Positions 41,715-53,481 of a DNA stretch of 64,000 nt are shown here, one piece after another. Below the pieces are notes generated by a model. The model had not been told where the DNA came from and made no database searches. It worked only from the letters and a program-made list of their open reading frames with translations. Position numbers and translations under genes: made by a program. Within the stretch, counting starts at the first letter, position 1, and every line of letters begins with the position of its first letter. Source of the stretch: Dactylorhiza incarnata (Eukaryota > Streptophyta > Magnoliopsida > Asparagales > Orchidaceae); assembly GCA_033032865.1 (NCBI GenBank), contig JAWHQI010000258.1:2294001-2358000 (forward strand). Reading direction: 5' to 3'.

Positions 41715-42392
41715 TGTTGAAGCCTGGAAAATCCCGGCTCCAAAATTCGGATCAATGCAGCCGGAGGTTACTGATCCCGCGGTCCAACTCCACGGCTCGG
41801 ATAGCTAAAATAGGAGAGAGAAAATGACTATAAGCACACCCCAGGTGCTCAGCAGGGAGGTCCCACCACGTACCCGAAAGTTTGGGAGAAACTTCCCCTC
41901 CGCAACCAAAAACTGGGCAAGGTACTAGACGGGCATGGATTTGGCGAGTATCCAACTTGGGGGGACCTCGACCACTTCCAAAAGTCTGCCTTTTCTAGTA
42001 CCCCTGGGGGTCTATTTATAGAGAAATCCTAGGGGGGTACAGGCGAGTATACTGCCTAAGCTCGCGAGTTACAAGGGCTACTCGCCCATACTCGCGAGAT
42101 ACTCGCCCATACTCGCGAGATACTCGCCCAAGCTCGTCTCTGCTCGCCCCTTGCTCGCCATACTCGCCCCTTGCTCGCCCAGCTCGCGCCTTGCTCGCCC
42201 AGCTCGCCCCTTGCTCGCCCAGCTCGCGCCTTGCTCGCCCAGCTCGCGCCTTGCTCGCCCAGCTCGCCCCTTGCTCCTGCTGGCTGAGTTGCCTTGTGTC
42301 TTGGACTGCCGGCTTCTGTGCTGACCTTTTGACCTTGACTTCTGTCTACGTGTCTTTGAATGGGCCTACCCTCAGAGAATGAGGGTTGTACA
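41715..42392 (-). repeat. 5' LTR of Tat element 3
   Basis: 678 bp. Outside the 20-bp repeat it differs from 36127-36835 at fewer than ten positions by eye. Confidence 0.93.
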
Positions 42393-42395
42393 GAC

Positions 42396-42590
42396 ATAGT
42401 AAAGTAAATATGTAAAAGAGAAAAGGAAATTTAGCTGTAAAAAATATCTATAATGCTCATGTCAATAACTTCCTTGTGTACTCATGTGTATCTATATAAG
42501 TCTATATGATGTATAAATAAGTTACCAATGATGTAATAAACAAGATCACATGAATTCTTTCTTCTGAAAACTCTCTTCTCACTGTTTATG
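42396..42590 (+). repeat. 3' LTR of the deleted copia
   Basis: See the 5' copy at 34987. It resumes exactly after the element 3 TSD. Confidence 0.65.
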
Positions 42591-44025
42591 CTGCAATGAA
42601 CCAATAGTTTGCACTATATCTTTAGCAATATAAACCCTTGCTAGACTCAAAATGAGCTACTTACATGAATAATAAAAAGTAACTTGTTATTTTACCCTGC
42701 ATTATGATTAGATAAAGTAGCTAGGCAAATCATTAGTAAGTATATTTGTAATTTTTTACCTAAGAAGAATGGTGGTAAGAATGACAGCACGGAAATAAAC
42801 AATAGATATAGGTTGAGATGCTTAGTAAGATTACGTCCGGTGATTCAACCATACAATTCTTCTTTTACAGTCCTCCTAGCAAGAAGCTTATTCCTACAAG
42901 CTCAGGAATAATGCTATAGACAGTTCCTTAATCTTCATCAGTAACAGATGGGTCAGATTGTAACAAAATGAACTTTCTAGCATTGTCAACCATGGCTATG
43001 AAGAATAATGACAGCTATTTTCCGTAATATAATGTATAAATTTCAAGAAATTTTTGTCCATACCATCGCATTCTAATGCAAAAAAAAAGTGAATGAGAGT
43101 TCAGAAATGTTTTCAAGATTTAAAAACTGAGACAAACCAAAGGTACAGAGGCACAATGTTTTCATGCACAGCTACTTCATTCCAGGGTCATGAAAAGTCT
43201 AGTTCAAACAATCAGGAATTTTATTAATTTTGCGTGCATTTGTAAAGAAATACTGTAGGCTAAGATATCTGAATGTAAACTTCAATAATGGCTCTCATGA
43301 TAGAGAAACGTATAACGAAACTGTATTAAAGAAAAGAAGGAAAATCGCCATGAGTTCAAGGGAAGAGGACTGCTTGGAGTCAAATCGGATATCCCGCCAC
43401 TGAACTGAACAGCATGGCCTTATGAAGATTACAAAAATACTTACTGTAGACATGGAATCAAATGTGGTAAGCAGGGAAAATATGCATCAAAGGCACAATG
43501 CACCTGAACTAAAATCTAAAAAAAACAGCTAAATATCCCCCACGGTTGATTTCCAGTTGTCTAAAGATGCCAAGATCTTACGATCTGGTTGTCTAAATCA
43601 TTGAAATTCTTTCGGTTTACACGAGGAAACTGTGAGGCTCCGATCGCCTTCTTTACAGGCGTCGAGCCCTAAATAGCATCACGAAGACGAAAACCTTATA
43701 TGAAAACGCAGCAGTAAACATTTCCGGAGAAATATATATTGAAGCAGCGAAGAGGATTACAATGGAGAATACAGTTTGGAAAAGAAACTCGATTGAATGT
43801 GGTATGCGAATTTCCCGCTGCCACCCTCTGCGCCGATCCAAAACGAAGAAGCCCGGCAACAGCGAAAAACGTGTAAACCGCCGCTTTTGATATTTCCGGT
43901 TTCCACGGATGAGTCAGCAGACCGCTCTACTCATCCCACCGGTTCTGCTAACGGGCCGACCCAGAATCATGCTTCTCAAAAGTGGTTATTTTTTTCTTAA
44001 TACCTGCACTGCTGCACGTTAAAAC
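42591..44025. other. Low-repeat stretch without recognisable gene
   Basis: 1.4 kb with no TE hallmark. The minus strand 43859-43653 has a 68-codon frame with a hydrophobic middle, not recognised. This could be a host intergenic remnant. Confidence 0.3.
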
Positions 44026-44459
44026 TAGGGTGCTGTTATAAGCAAACCCTTTTTGATTCCTAACAAACCAATTTCTATGAGTTATTACGCGCCTTTTGAA
44101 AATACGTCTTGTACATGCATTTTTAGGAAAAGTGTTCAACACGAAAATTGTAGATCTCGTCGAGATCTACAACTTTCGTGTTGAACACTTTTCCTAAAAA
44201 TGCATGTACAAGGCGTATTTTCTTGTTATTTTTAAAAATTCACTATAGTTACGATCAGGGCGATTTTAGGGCCTTTGGCGTGCATTTTTAGAAAAAGTGT
44301 TCAACACGAAAGTTGTAGATCTCGACTAGATCTACAATTTTCGTGTTGAACATTTTTCCTAAAAATGCATGTACAAAACGTATTTTTAAAAGGCACATAA
44401 TAACTCATAGAAATTGATTTGCTAGCAACCAAAAGGGGTTTGCTTATAACAGCACCCTA
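44026..44459. mobile_element. Fold-back MITE with two internal hairpins, 434 bp
   Basis: Inverted ends of about 60-70 bp (TAGGGTGCTGTTATAAGC on both sides). Inside are two further near-perfect hairpins (about 44118-44210 and 44280-44370) with arms built on GTTCAACACGAAA and AGATCTAC. The whole could fold as a cruciform. No ORF and no clear TSD; the TAGGG start would fit hAT. Confidence 0.85.
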
Positions 44460-44529
44460 AAATTATATATCCTTAAAAAGAATTGAAAATGCATATTATA
44501 GTTGTGAATGGACTTAAGGATGAGAGTAA

Positions 44530-45632
44530 GGCTCTGTTTGGTACGGCTGTGACGGTCGTGAACGCGATGGTTATGAACAGTGGCGGAACTAGGATGTTGA
44601 AGTCGCACGGGCACAATGTAAGTATTGTCGATCGAGGGGTTCGGGGGCAGCGCCCCCGGAAATTTATTTTGCAGGGATATTTATGTAAGGAAAATATTCA
44701 ACACAATATTACAATAAAATGCAATTACATGAAAATGCAAAATCGAGTTAGAGATTATGTTAGGGATTGTTCTTTAATTTGAAAATTGAAAGATATATTG
44801 CAATTTCCTAAACTGAGTTAGAGATTATGTTGAGGTCTTGGGGATTCTAAATTGTTTAGCAAAATCGAGTTAGAGATTACTGTCTACGTGACAATGGAAA
44901 CAGAAATCCAAACCCTAAACTGACATCTGCAGGAGGAAATTAATCTAAAATTCAGTAGAAAGATATATTGTCAAGTGTCAACTGCCAAGGGACTAAGGGA
45001 GGACCAGAACTGAAATCTGCAATTTCCTTGTGCATCTCCAGAAGGCCAGAACTCAGAATCAGCCTCCAATGACTTCTAAAAGATGAAAAAAATCAGAAAA
45101 CAGAAGAAGCAAATAAAAACTAACCTCCAGGATCCAGTCCTCCTCGCTGTCTTCGACTCAGCAGTGTCGAGTAGTCGACTGCTCACTTCTTGGCCCTTCG
45201 CTCCTCGTTGTCGGGATTCACGGATACGTTCCCAGGCGGTAGCCGGTAGGTTGCATCACTCGATGTCTCGACTACTCGAGCGCGAGAACGGCGAGAAGTG
45301 AGAACGGCGAGAACGGCGAGAACGGCGCACGCAAAGAACGACCAGAAGTGAGAACGACGAGATCGGGAAATGAAAAGATTAGGGCAGGCGCGCGCGAGGA
45401 AAGGGGTTAATCGTGATTTCCGCGAATTCACGCTCGGGCACGTGCCCGTGCATGCCTGGCGTTGGTTCCGCCCGTGGTTATGAACCATAGTTTGTGAACA
45501 CACAACCTTAGTTAAGGAACGTCATCCACTTTTATGCTCAAAACTAGTTTTCTTTTCTTGAGGCGGTCATAACCATTGTCTTGCCAAACATGCCTTTTAT
45601 GACGGTGGCGTTTTTGTCAACTCACCGGAGCA
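44530..45632. other. Interior of the Harbinger-type MITE left of the copia
   Basis: Non-coding. GGTTCGGGGGCAGCGCCCCCGG near 44640 (given in part) is an inverted repeat. CGAGAACGG units lie at 45280-45340. Confidence 0.4.
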
Positions 45633-45637
45633 AAAAC

Positions 45638-46887
45638 TGTTAGAAATTTTAATTATAAAACATTATAAATTAAATGTTTTGATTGGAGCTAAATGGTGTT
45701 TGGTGTTTGTGCTCCTCATTATGATGGAAAAGCTCAAAACCAAATTGGAGGGAATCCAAATTATTTGGAGGGAAACCTTTCATAAAAGAAAGGATGAACC
45801 TTTAGTCTCACCTTGCTTATTTGATTTCTAGCCAAAGAATATTTATATGTATTCACTCCTTCTTATTTGTTCAAAAGAACATAAGGAGAAACTATGAACC
45901 ACACGCGCGCGCGCACACGCACCGCACCGGACCGGATCCGGATTTCGGATTCCGGATTCCGGATTCCGGATTCCGGATTTGGGGAATAATTGAATTGTAT
46001 TTTTTGTTCCAAATAGCTTCATAGCATTTTACTCGGAGATGCGTCGATTAGAATTCGGAGCTGCGTTGAATAGATTTTGACGTAGCGTCATTTTGCCCGC
46101 TGGAGTTGCGTGGCGTCGAATGGAACTCGACGCATGCGTCGATTGAACTTGACGTAGCGTCGATAAGGCTTGCGTCGATAAGTCCTGCGTCGATAGAACT
46201 CGACGTAGCGTCGATATGATGTCGACGCAACGTCGATTTCTCTTCTCGTTCTGCCGTTTTTACGCATTTTCTTAACCGCTCTTTTGCGCGTCTTTCTCGC
46301 CAATATTTACGTTGAAAATATTCAACGTTTATTTTCCTGATTATGATCCTTCCCTCTATAACCGTTCGTATTTATTGTGGCTTTATTTTATTGTCGTTTT
46401 ACGAGATCGAATTTCACTGAAAATCTTGCGGTCCAAGTTTTATAAATACTCGTTCTTTCTGTAATTCTCTTACGCTCTACTACATGCTCTGATACGCTCT
46501 TGTGCTCTCTCTGCTTTCACGATATTCTACATGCTTCCTTTTCTTTACGTTTGCTTCATCAGGTGGTTGTTCGGGTGCTCTGTGCTTCTTCGGTGTCCGC
46601 GCACATCGGAGTTTCGGGATCTAGCCGGGTGTTGTACCTTGGAGGAGTGAGCATCGGTGAAAACCCTGCCGGAGGGTGGTGCAACTTCTTTAGGGCAGTG
46701 ATCACACGCCTTACCCAGGCTCGATTCTAAACTATATATTACTCTCTATTTTATTTCTCACCCCTTCATGCAATTTTGTTATTATTGCTGCTCATATATA
46801 TATCTGCTGTTTTATAAAAGTTTTTAAAACCGAAAATATATCATTTTTGAATATTAATATAGGAATATATTAGAAAATATTTCAACA
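45638..46887 (+). repeat. 5' LTR of the copia element
   Basis: U3 holds a dense cluster of GCGTCGA/TCGACGC at 46038-46240. TATA box TATAAATA at 46441-46448. There is a TCCGGATTCCGGATTCCGG run at 45950-45978 that is longer here than in the 3' LTR. Confidence 0.95.
46441..46448 (+). promoter_or_regulatory. TATA box, copia 5' LTR
   Basis: TATAAATACTCG, with the same sequence in the 3' LTR near 53005. Confidence 0.65.
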
Positions 46888-47014
46888 ATCTAAAGAAGTT
46901 GTAATTTCACATCAATAGAATAAATAAAATCAAATAATCAAAATGATCATCTCTGTTTTATTGTTTACATGTACATCAATTTATTATTTATATTTTAAAT
47001 TTCAGAAATCTGCA

Positions 47015-47940
47015 ATGGCTTCTAGATCTGATGATTCTGCCGGGATCAAACCCGAGAAATTCAACGGAAATGGTTTTCGTCGTTGGCAAGCTCAGATAGA
47101 ATATTGGCTTAATACGTTAGGCCTTTTGTCTGCCATCTTCGATGCCCCGCTGTAGAAACTGAAATCCCTAGCGCTGCAAATGCAGTTGCTTCGACTCTAC
47201 CATCGTCCTCATCTTCAACTGCAAACACCACTAGAACATATGTTAGACGTGTCTCATATAGAGATCCGGTGGACATTGAATATCATTGTCGCAACCGCAT
47301 TCTTAGTGCCTTGTCCGACAGCCTTTACGATGTATTCCTCCAATATCGTACGGCTAAGGATTTGTGATATGCACTTGAAGCGCGCTATAACCTTGACAAT
47401 GCGGGTATAGAACGCTACAATGTTTCCAACCTCCACAAATTCAAGATTGATGCTTCCAAGCCCATCAATCCTCAACTCCATCAACTAGATGAGATGTTGT
47501 CCAAGATCTGAGCCGATTGCTCAATCCTTTCCGAAAATTATCTTGTGGCATGTCTTATTGATTCTCTTCCCGATTCATGGTCTGGCTTTATCACTAGACT
47601 AAGGCATGACCAATCAAACCTCACTTATGTTCAAATCCAAAATGCAATCCGCATAGAGGAGGAACATAAGAGCAAAAATTCTAAAACCCCCAAAGACCTT
47701 GCTCCAAAAGTAAATCTCACTGAATCGCAAGGCAATCATTCTTCCCACCATCACTTCAAAGGAAAGGAAAGAATTTCAAGAAACCTTTCCGTCAAGGTTC
47801 CCGCCATCAAAAACCCAATCATCCCAAGCCTGGTCCCTCTAACCAAAACCCAGGTAAAGGGAAATGGTGCTTCATCTGCGGCCGCACAAACCATCTGTCC
47901 ACCAACTCCTTCTACAAGAAGACAGAACCCGTGATTGGCA
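47015..47940 (+). pseudogene. gag of the copia element
   Basis: Starts MASRSDDSAGIKPEKFNGNG, with FRRWQAQIEYWLNTL matching the copia Gag N-terminus. It stops at TAG 47153. It continues in other frames with AKDLWYALEARYNLDNAG-like sequence (47350-47410), then open at 47545-47800 (LIDSLPDSWSGFITRL). The knuckle near 47860-47920 reads WCFICGRTNHLSTNSFYK: the last Cys of C-C-H-C is Ser. So there are a stop, frameshifts and a lost metal ligand. Confidence 0.8.
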
Positions 47941-50900
47941 AATCTCGTGGAGACAAGCCTCAGGCCAACATGATCCAAGCACCGGTTCAACCTATCTTCA
48001 TGTTAGATTATACTCCTAGTCTTCTTCTCACTTGTTCATCAGATTGGTGGCTTGATTCCGGAGCAAATGTTCATACTTGTTTTGATCGTTCTTGCTTTTC
48101 CACCTTTCAGGACATCAGTGGAGGAAGCGTGATCTTAGGAGATGCTTCTTCGGCACAAATACTTGGACGCGGACGAGTGGATCTTAGGTTGACATCCGGG
48201 AAGACACTAGCCTTGCATGATGTGCTTTATGTGCCGAAAGTTAGGAAGAATCTTGTTAGCGGATCTTTGCTAGTGAAGAAAGACTATAAGATTGTCTTAG
48301 AGTCAAATAAAGTTGTAATAACATTTAATGATGTTTTTATTGGTAAAGGATATATCTGCGATGGTTTATTCAAATTGAATATTGCTGATTTAGAAGTAAA
48401 TCAAATTTCTTCTTCTTCCTTAGTTTCAAATTCTTCTCCTGATTTTTGGCATGCTAGATTAGGACATGTGAATTCTGATTGCATGAAAAGAATGATGTCC
48501 TTAAATTTGATTCCCCAAATCAATATTGCACCAAGTGCTAAATGTGAAATTTGTGTGCAAGCTAAATTTTCTAGAAAGCCTTTTAAATCAGTTGATAGAA
48601 CTTCAAAACCTTTAGAACTAATTCATTTGGATGTATGTGATTCAAACCGCCAACCCACTAGAGGTGGAAATAAATATTTTGTAACTTTTATTGATGACTT
48701 TACTAAATATTGTTACATATATTTATTAAAAACTAAAGATGAAGTATTTTCATACTTTAAGATTTTCAAAGCGGAAGTAGAAAATCAATTAGGAACCTCT
48801 ATCAAAATTCTTAGATCCGATCGAGGTGGAGAATACACTTCGAATGACCTAACCCAATTTTGCCAAGAACATGAGATTATTCATCAAGTGACTGCTCCAT
48901 ATTCTCCCCAATCGAATGGTGTAGCTGAACGTAAAAATCGGACCCTGATGAACATGGTCAATGCCATGTTAGCCGAATCCGGTGCCCCGGAAAATCTCTG
49001 GGGAGAAGCGTTGCTCACTTCCTCCTTCATCCTTAATAGGATTCCATCTAAACAAAACGATAAGACACCTTTTGAATTATTCAAATTAAGAAAACATAAC
49101 CTCCAAATTCTTCGAGTGCGAGGGTGTTTAGCTAAGGTAGCAATTCCTGAACCTAAGAGAAAGAAAATAGGATCAAAAACATTAGACTCAATTTTCATAG
49201 GATATGCATCCGATAGTAGTGCTAATAGATTTCTCATCACTAATTCTCTAATTAGTGAAATATCTAACAACACCATTATAGAAGCTAGAGATGCAGCTTA
49301 TTTTGAAGATAAATTTCCATATAAACCAAATAACTCATCTCAACCTTCAACTAGCTCAAACCAACCTTCCACTTCTTCTATAGAACCATTAGAAAATGAC
49401 GAACCTAGAAGAAGCAAAAGAGTTAGAACCGAAAGATCCTATGGGGAGGACTACTTCACTTATCTAGTTGAAGGAGATCCTAATACATATGAGGAAGCAA
49501 TGACCTCATCTGATTATCCCTTTTGGAAAGAAGCAATTAATTTAGAAATTAATTTTATCTTAGAAAATAAAACTTGGATCCTAACCGACTTACCTCCCGG
49601 TGCCAAAGCCATAGGATGTAAATGGATTTTTAGAAAGAAATTAAATCCGGATGGATCCATAGATAAATATAAGGCTCGCCTTGTAGCTAAAGGCTATGCC
49701 CAAAAACAAGGAATAGATTATCTAGACACATATGCTCCCGTAGCTAGAATAACCTCTCTTCGTATTCTAGTCGCCTTGGCTTCAATCCATAGGATGATCA
49801 TTCATCAAATGGATGTCAAAACCGCATTCTTGCATGGAGACTTAGATGAAGAAGTCTACATGTCTCAACCCGAAGGTTTTGTGTAGGGGTGCAACTCGGA
49901 TCGGTTCGGTTCGGCTCCACCCATAACCAAGAACCGACCCATGTATGTTCGGTTCTAAACTTTTGGAACCGGAACCGACCCACGGTCCTAAAGTATAGAA
50001 CCGGATCCGAACCGCTTGCTTCGGTTCGGTTCCGGTTCGGGTCTCGGTTCTACCTATGTCTCAAAAGAATTTATAAAATGTCTCTTTCAACTCATGATTA
50101 TTTGTAATATAACTACCAATGTCTCAAAATAATTGTATCATGATTCTCTATAATATTGAAGTCATACAACTACATGAGTACAATACCTATTCTCTTTAGC
50201 CATACAGCTATATTCTCAATTATTTTCTCGTATCAAGTGATATGACTATAATAGTTGTTTCAAATTTTTTTTTTTGCATTGATATTCGGTTCTCGGGTCG
50301 GTTCTGGGTACCCGACCTTTGGAACCAGGAACCGAACCAAATTGTCGGTTCTGGTATTATGAGAACCGGACCCGAACCGAGCCTATTTGGAACCAACCCA
50401 AATCATTCGGTTCGGTTCGGTTCCGGTTCGGTTCTCGGTTCTTCGGTTATTTTTGCACACCCCTAGTTTTGTGGTCAAAGGCCAAGAAACCAAAGTTTGT
50501 AAATTAATTAAATCTCTCTACGGTTTAAAACAAGCACCTAAACAATGGCATCAAAGTTTGACTCCGTAGTCTTAACTTTTGGCTTCAAATCTAATGAATT
50601 TGATAAATGTATTTATGCCAAACAAAACGGAAATGAAATTGTATTGTTATGTCTCTATGTAGATGACATTTTAATTTTTGGAAACTCAATTAAAATTATT
50701 AATGAAACCAAAAATAATTTATCATCCAATTTTGATATGAAAGATTTGGGGGAAGCAAACATTATATTATGAATGAAACTAGTTAAAAATGATTCTAGCG
50801 TATCATTATCTCTTTCACACTCGATTGAGAAAATGTTGATTAAATTCAACTTATATGATTTCATTCCCGCTTCTACTCCATATGACGCTAGTGTAAAACT

Positions 50901-51603
50901 TTGTAAAAATACTAATGAACCTGTTGATCAACATAGGTATGCACAAATGATAGGATCACTCCTATACATAGCTAACCGCACTAGGCCCGACATTTCCTAT
51001 GCCGTAGGCCGCCTTAGTAGATATACTAGTAATCCAAGTGATGAACATTGGATAACACTAAATAGAATATTTAAATATCTTCGTGTAACTATGGATTATA
51101 GTTTAGTGTACACGGGATTTCCCGGAGTACTAGAAGGATATTCAGATGCCAATTGGGTAACTGATTCGTTAGACGTTAAGTCAACAACGGGCTATGTATT
51201 CCTCCTTGGAGGTGCTGCCATTTCATGGGCTTCTACAAAACAAACAGTTATTTCTAGAAGCACCATGGAATCAGAGCTTATAGCTTTGGACACTACATGT
51301 GCCGAAGCAGAATGGATTAAAAATTTACTTAGTGAAATTCCTTTAATTGAAAACCTCATGCCTGCTATCTCTTTACATTGTGATAACAAAAGTGTTATTG
51401 ATTTAACTGCTTCTAATAGTACTAATTCCAAAATGAATAAGTTCATGAGAATCATGTACAAGTCCGTGAAGCAAAGAAGAAAAGAAGTGATATCACTCAA
51501 CTATGTAAAGTCAGAATTGAATCTGGTTGATAATCTTACCAAGGGATTGTCCCGAAGGGAGATATTATTGTCATCGAGGGGAATGGGGCTTAAGCCCACA
51601 TGA
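47931..51603 (+). pseudogene. pol of the copia element (protease, integrase, RT, RNase H), interrupted
   Basis: 47931-49883 is open for 651 codons: protease WWLDSGANVHT (Asp at residue 42), pre-integrase finger HARLGH to CEICVQAK, integrase D234, D297, E333 (DD35E), then the RT start (KARLVAKGYAQ, HQMDVKTAFLHGDL). A hAT MITE is inserted at 49884-50465. RT resumes (KLIKSLYGLKQAPKQWH), loses one base near 50550 after CAATGGCATCAAA, and continues with YVDDILIFG (YVDD 50656-50667). A TGA lies at 50770-50772. RNase H follows ([18 protein letters not shown]) to the stop at 51603. Apart from these three breaks the residues are well kept. Confidence 0.93.
49884..50465. mobile_element. hAT-type MITE inside copia RT, 582 bp
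   Basis: Ends TAGGGGTGCAA and, inverted, TAGGGGTGTGCAAAAA. An exact 8-bp duplication GTTTTGTG lies at 49876-49883 and 50466-50473. The subterminal regions are rich in CGGTTCGGTTC / GGAACCGAACC in both orientations. Removing it and one TSD restores the RT reading. Confidence 0.92.
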
Positions 51604-52207
51604 TTTGCTGCCAACGGTGGATACCTAACCCATGTGATTGGAGATCCCATGAAGTGGGTTCAATGTGGTAGAAACGAAGCCGTTGATGTAGCGTAGTTGG
51701 GAGCACAAAATATAAGGTTGAGAAAACCTTCTCCCCATTCGTATGATGTTGTGCTCTACGTAACAAGTTAGGATGAACTTAAATAAGTTCTTAATGGTTG
51801 CCAAAGGCATATTTCTTTGCGAGATATTGGTTACGAATATCTCTTGAGGCACCACCTATGTGGGGGTTGTTGTGAGGCCGCAACTTTGGGACCCGGGCTG
51901 AACCCAAAATAACTCTCATGAAAAATCAAGGAATGCGCATGGCCATTAACGCGCTCACCGCCATAACCCAAGAACAACCAATCTTTTGTGTGCTTATCTA
52001 ATTTACCGGTCAAAAGTTTATAATTCAAAGCCTCTGGCACATTATACTCTTCGGTAGAGGAAGTAAGTACTAAGTATAGATTCAAGGTAACCATTCCATC
52101 TATACCCATTGCATTAGATACAACTTGATGAAGCAAATTTGTATTTGATTTTATTTATTATTAGTAATATCATATTTATGAAGTTCGTCTTTTGGTTTTT
52201 TCGCTTT
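51604..52207. other. 3' untranslated region of the copia element
   Basis: No sense ORF. A 101-codon frame exists on the minus strand (52136-51831) without recognisable similarity, and I do not call it a gene. Confidence 0.5.
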
Positions 52208-52217
52208 TGTGGGGGAT
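52208..52217 (+). other. Polypurine tract, copia element
   Basis: TGTGGGGGAT directly before the 3' LTR. Confidence 0.75.
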
Positions 52218-53455
52218 TGTTAGAAATTTTAATTATAAAACATTATAAATTAAATGTTTTGATTGGAGCTAAATGGTGTTTGGTGTTTGGGCTCCTCATT
52301 ATGATGGAAAAACTCAAAACCAAATTGGAGGGAATCCAAATTATTTGGAGGGAAACCTTTCATAAAAGAAAGGATGAACCTTTAGTCCCACCTTGCTTAT
52401 TTGCTTTCTAGCCAAAGAATATTTATATGTATTCACTCCTTATTTGTTCAAAAGAACATAAGGAGAAACTATGAACCACACGCGCGCACGCACCGCACCG
52501 GATCTGGATTTCGGTTTTCGGATTTCGGATTTCGGATTTGGGGAATAATTGAATTGAATTGTATTTTTTGTTCCAAATAGCTTCATAGCATTTTACTCGG
52601 AGATGCGTCGATTAGAATTCGGAGCTGCGTCGAATAGATTTCGACGTAGCGTCGTTTTGCCCGCTGGAGTTGCGTGGCGTCGAATGGAACTCGATGCATG
52701 CGTCGATTGAACTCGACGTAGCGTCGATAAGGCTTGCGTCGATAAGTCCTGCGTCGATAGAACTCGACGTAGCGTCGATATGATGTCGACGCAACGTCGA
52801 TTTCTCTTCTCGTTCTGCCGTTTTTACGCGTTTTCTTAACCGCTCTTTTGCGCGTCTTTCTCACCAATATTTACGCTGAAAATATTCAACGTTTATTTTC
52901 CTGATTATGATCCTTCCCTATATAACCGTTCGTATTTATTGTGGCTTTATTTTATTGCCGTTTTACGAGATCGAATTTCACTGAAGATCTTGCGGTCCAA
53001 GTTTTATAAATACTCGTTCTTTCTGCAATTCTCTTACGCTCTATTACATGCTCTGATATGCTCTTGTGCTCTCTCTGCTTTCACGATATTCTACATGCTT
53101 CCCTTTCTTTACGTTTGCTTCATCAAGTGGTTGTTCGGGTGCTCTGTGCTTCTTCGGTGTCCGCGCACATCGGAGTTTCGGGATCTAGCCGGGTGTTGTA
53201 CCTTGGAGGAGTGAACATCGATGAAAACCCTGTCGGAGGGTGGTGCAACTTCTTTAGGGCAGTGATCACACGCCTTACCCAGGCTCGATTCTAAACTATA
53301 TAGTACTCTCTATTTTATTTCTCACCCCTTCATGCAATTTTGTTATTATTGCTGCTCATATATATATAGATCTGCTGTTTTATAAAAGTTTTTAAAACCG
53401 AAAATATATCATTTTGGAATATTAATATAGGAATATATTAGAAAATATTCCAACA
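52218..53455 (+). repeat. 3' LTR of the copia element
   Basis: 1,238 bp. It carries the same GCGTCGA cluster (52600-52800), in which some CpG sites are better kept than in the 5' LTR. Confidence 0.95.
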
Positions 53456-53481
53456 AAAACGTCATGCCAAACGGAGCCTAA

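Larger units (their letters stand above)
36127..42392 (-). mobile_element. Tat element 3, non-autonomous, 6.3 kb
   Basis: LTRs 36127-36835 (3' end in element sense) and 41715-42392, TSD GACAT at 36122-36126 and 42393-42397, PPT (36850-36839) and PBS (41711-41694) identical to element 2. The LTR start TGTACAACCCT and about 100 bases after it also match element 2. The 4.9-kb interior codes for none of gag, protease, RT or integrase and consists largely of four tandem-repeat arrays. 39420-39610 is homologous, inverted, to 24730-24920 of element 2. It is therefore a deletion and repeat-expansion derivative that would rely on element 2 proteins. Confidence 0.93.
34987..42590 (+). mobile_element. 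Old internally deleted Ty1/copia element, host of Tat element 3
   Basis: 5' LTR 34987-35198, PBS TGGTATCAGGGC at 35201-35212 (consensus methionine PBS with one change), pol remnant 35421-36110, PPT TGTGGGGACAT at 36116-36126, and 3' LTR 42396-42590 beyond the inserted Tat element 3. Most of gag, protease, integrase and RT is gone; about 200 bp after the PBS the sequence is already at the RT/RNase H junction. Confidence 0.75.
45638..53455 (+). mobile_element. Ty1/copia element, 7.8 kb, full length but defective
   Basis: LTRs 45638-46887 (1,250 bp) and 52218-53455 (1,238 bp), both TGTTAGAAAT to CAACA. TSD AAAAC at 45633-45637 and 53456-53460. PPT TGTGGGGGAT before the 3' LTR. Domain order protease-integrase-RT-RNase H is the copia order. 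Gag is frameshifted, RT is split by a hAT MITE and has a 1-bp deletion, and there is one internal stop. LTRs differ by a few percent. Confidence 0.95.
44530..53478. mobile_element. PIF/Harbinger-type MITE, split by a copia insertion
   Basis: The left end GGCTCTGTTTGGTACGGC and right end, read inward, GGCTCCGTTTGGCATGAC are Tourist-like. TAA flanks both sides (44527-44529 and 53479-53481). Without the copia it is about 1.13 kb. The left part has a GAGAACGGC minisatellite (45285-45350) and no ORF for a transposase. Confidence 0.7.

Noticed and set aside
43653..43859. Short hydrophobic minus-strand frame
   Set aside because: 68 codons, no homologue recognised and no gene context. I leave it as unassigned DNA.
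51831..52136. 101-codon antisense frame in the copia 3' UTR
   Set aside because: No TATA box, no splice signals and no recognised domain, unlike the antisense genes of Tat element 2.
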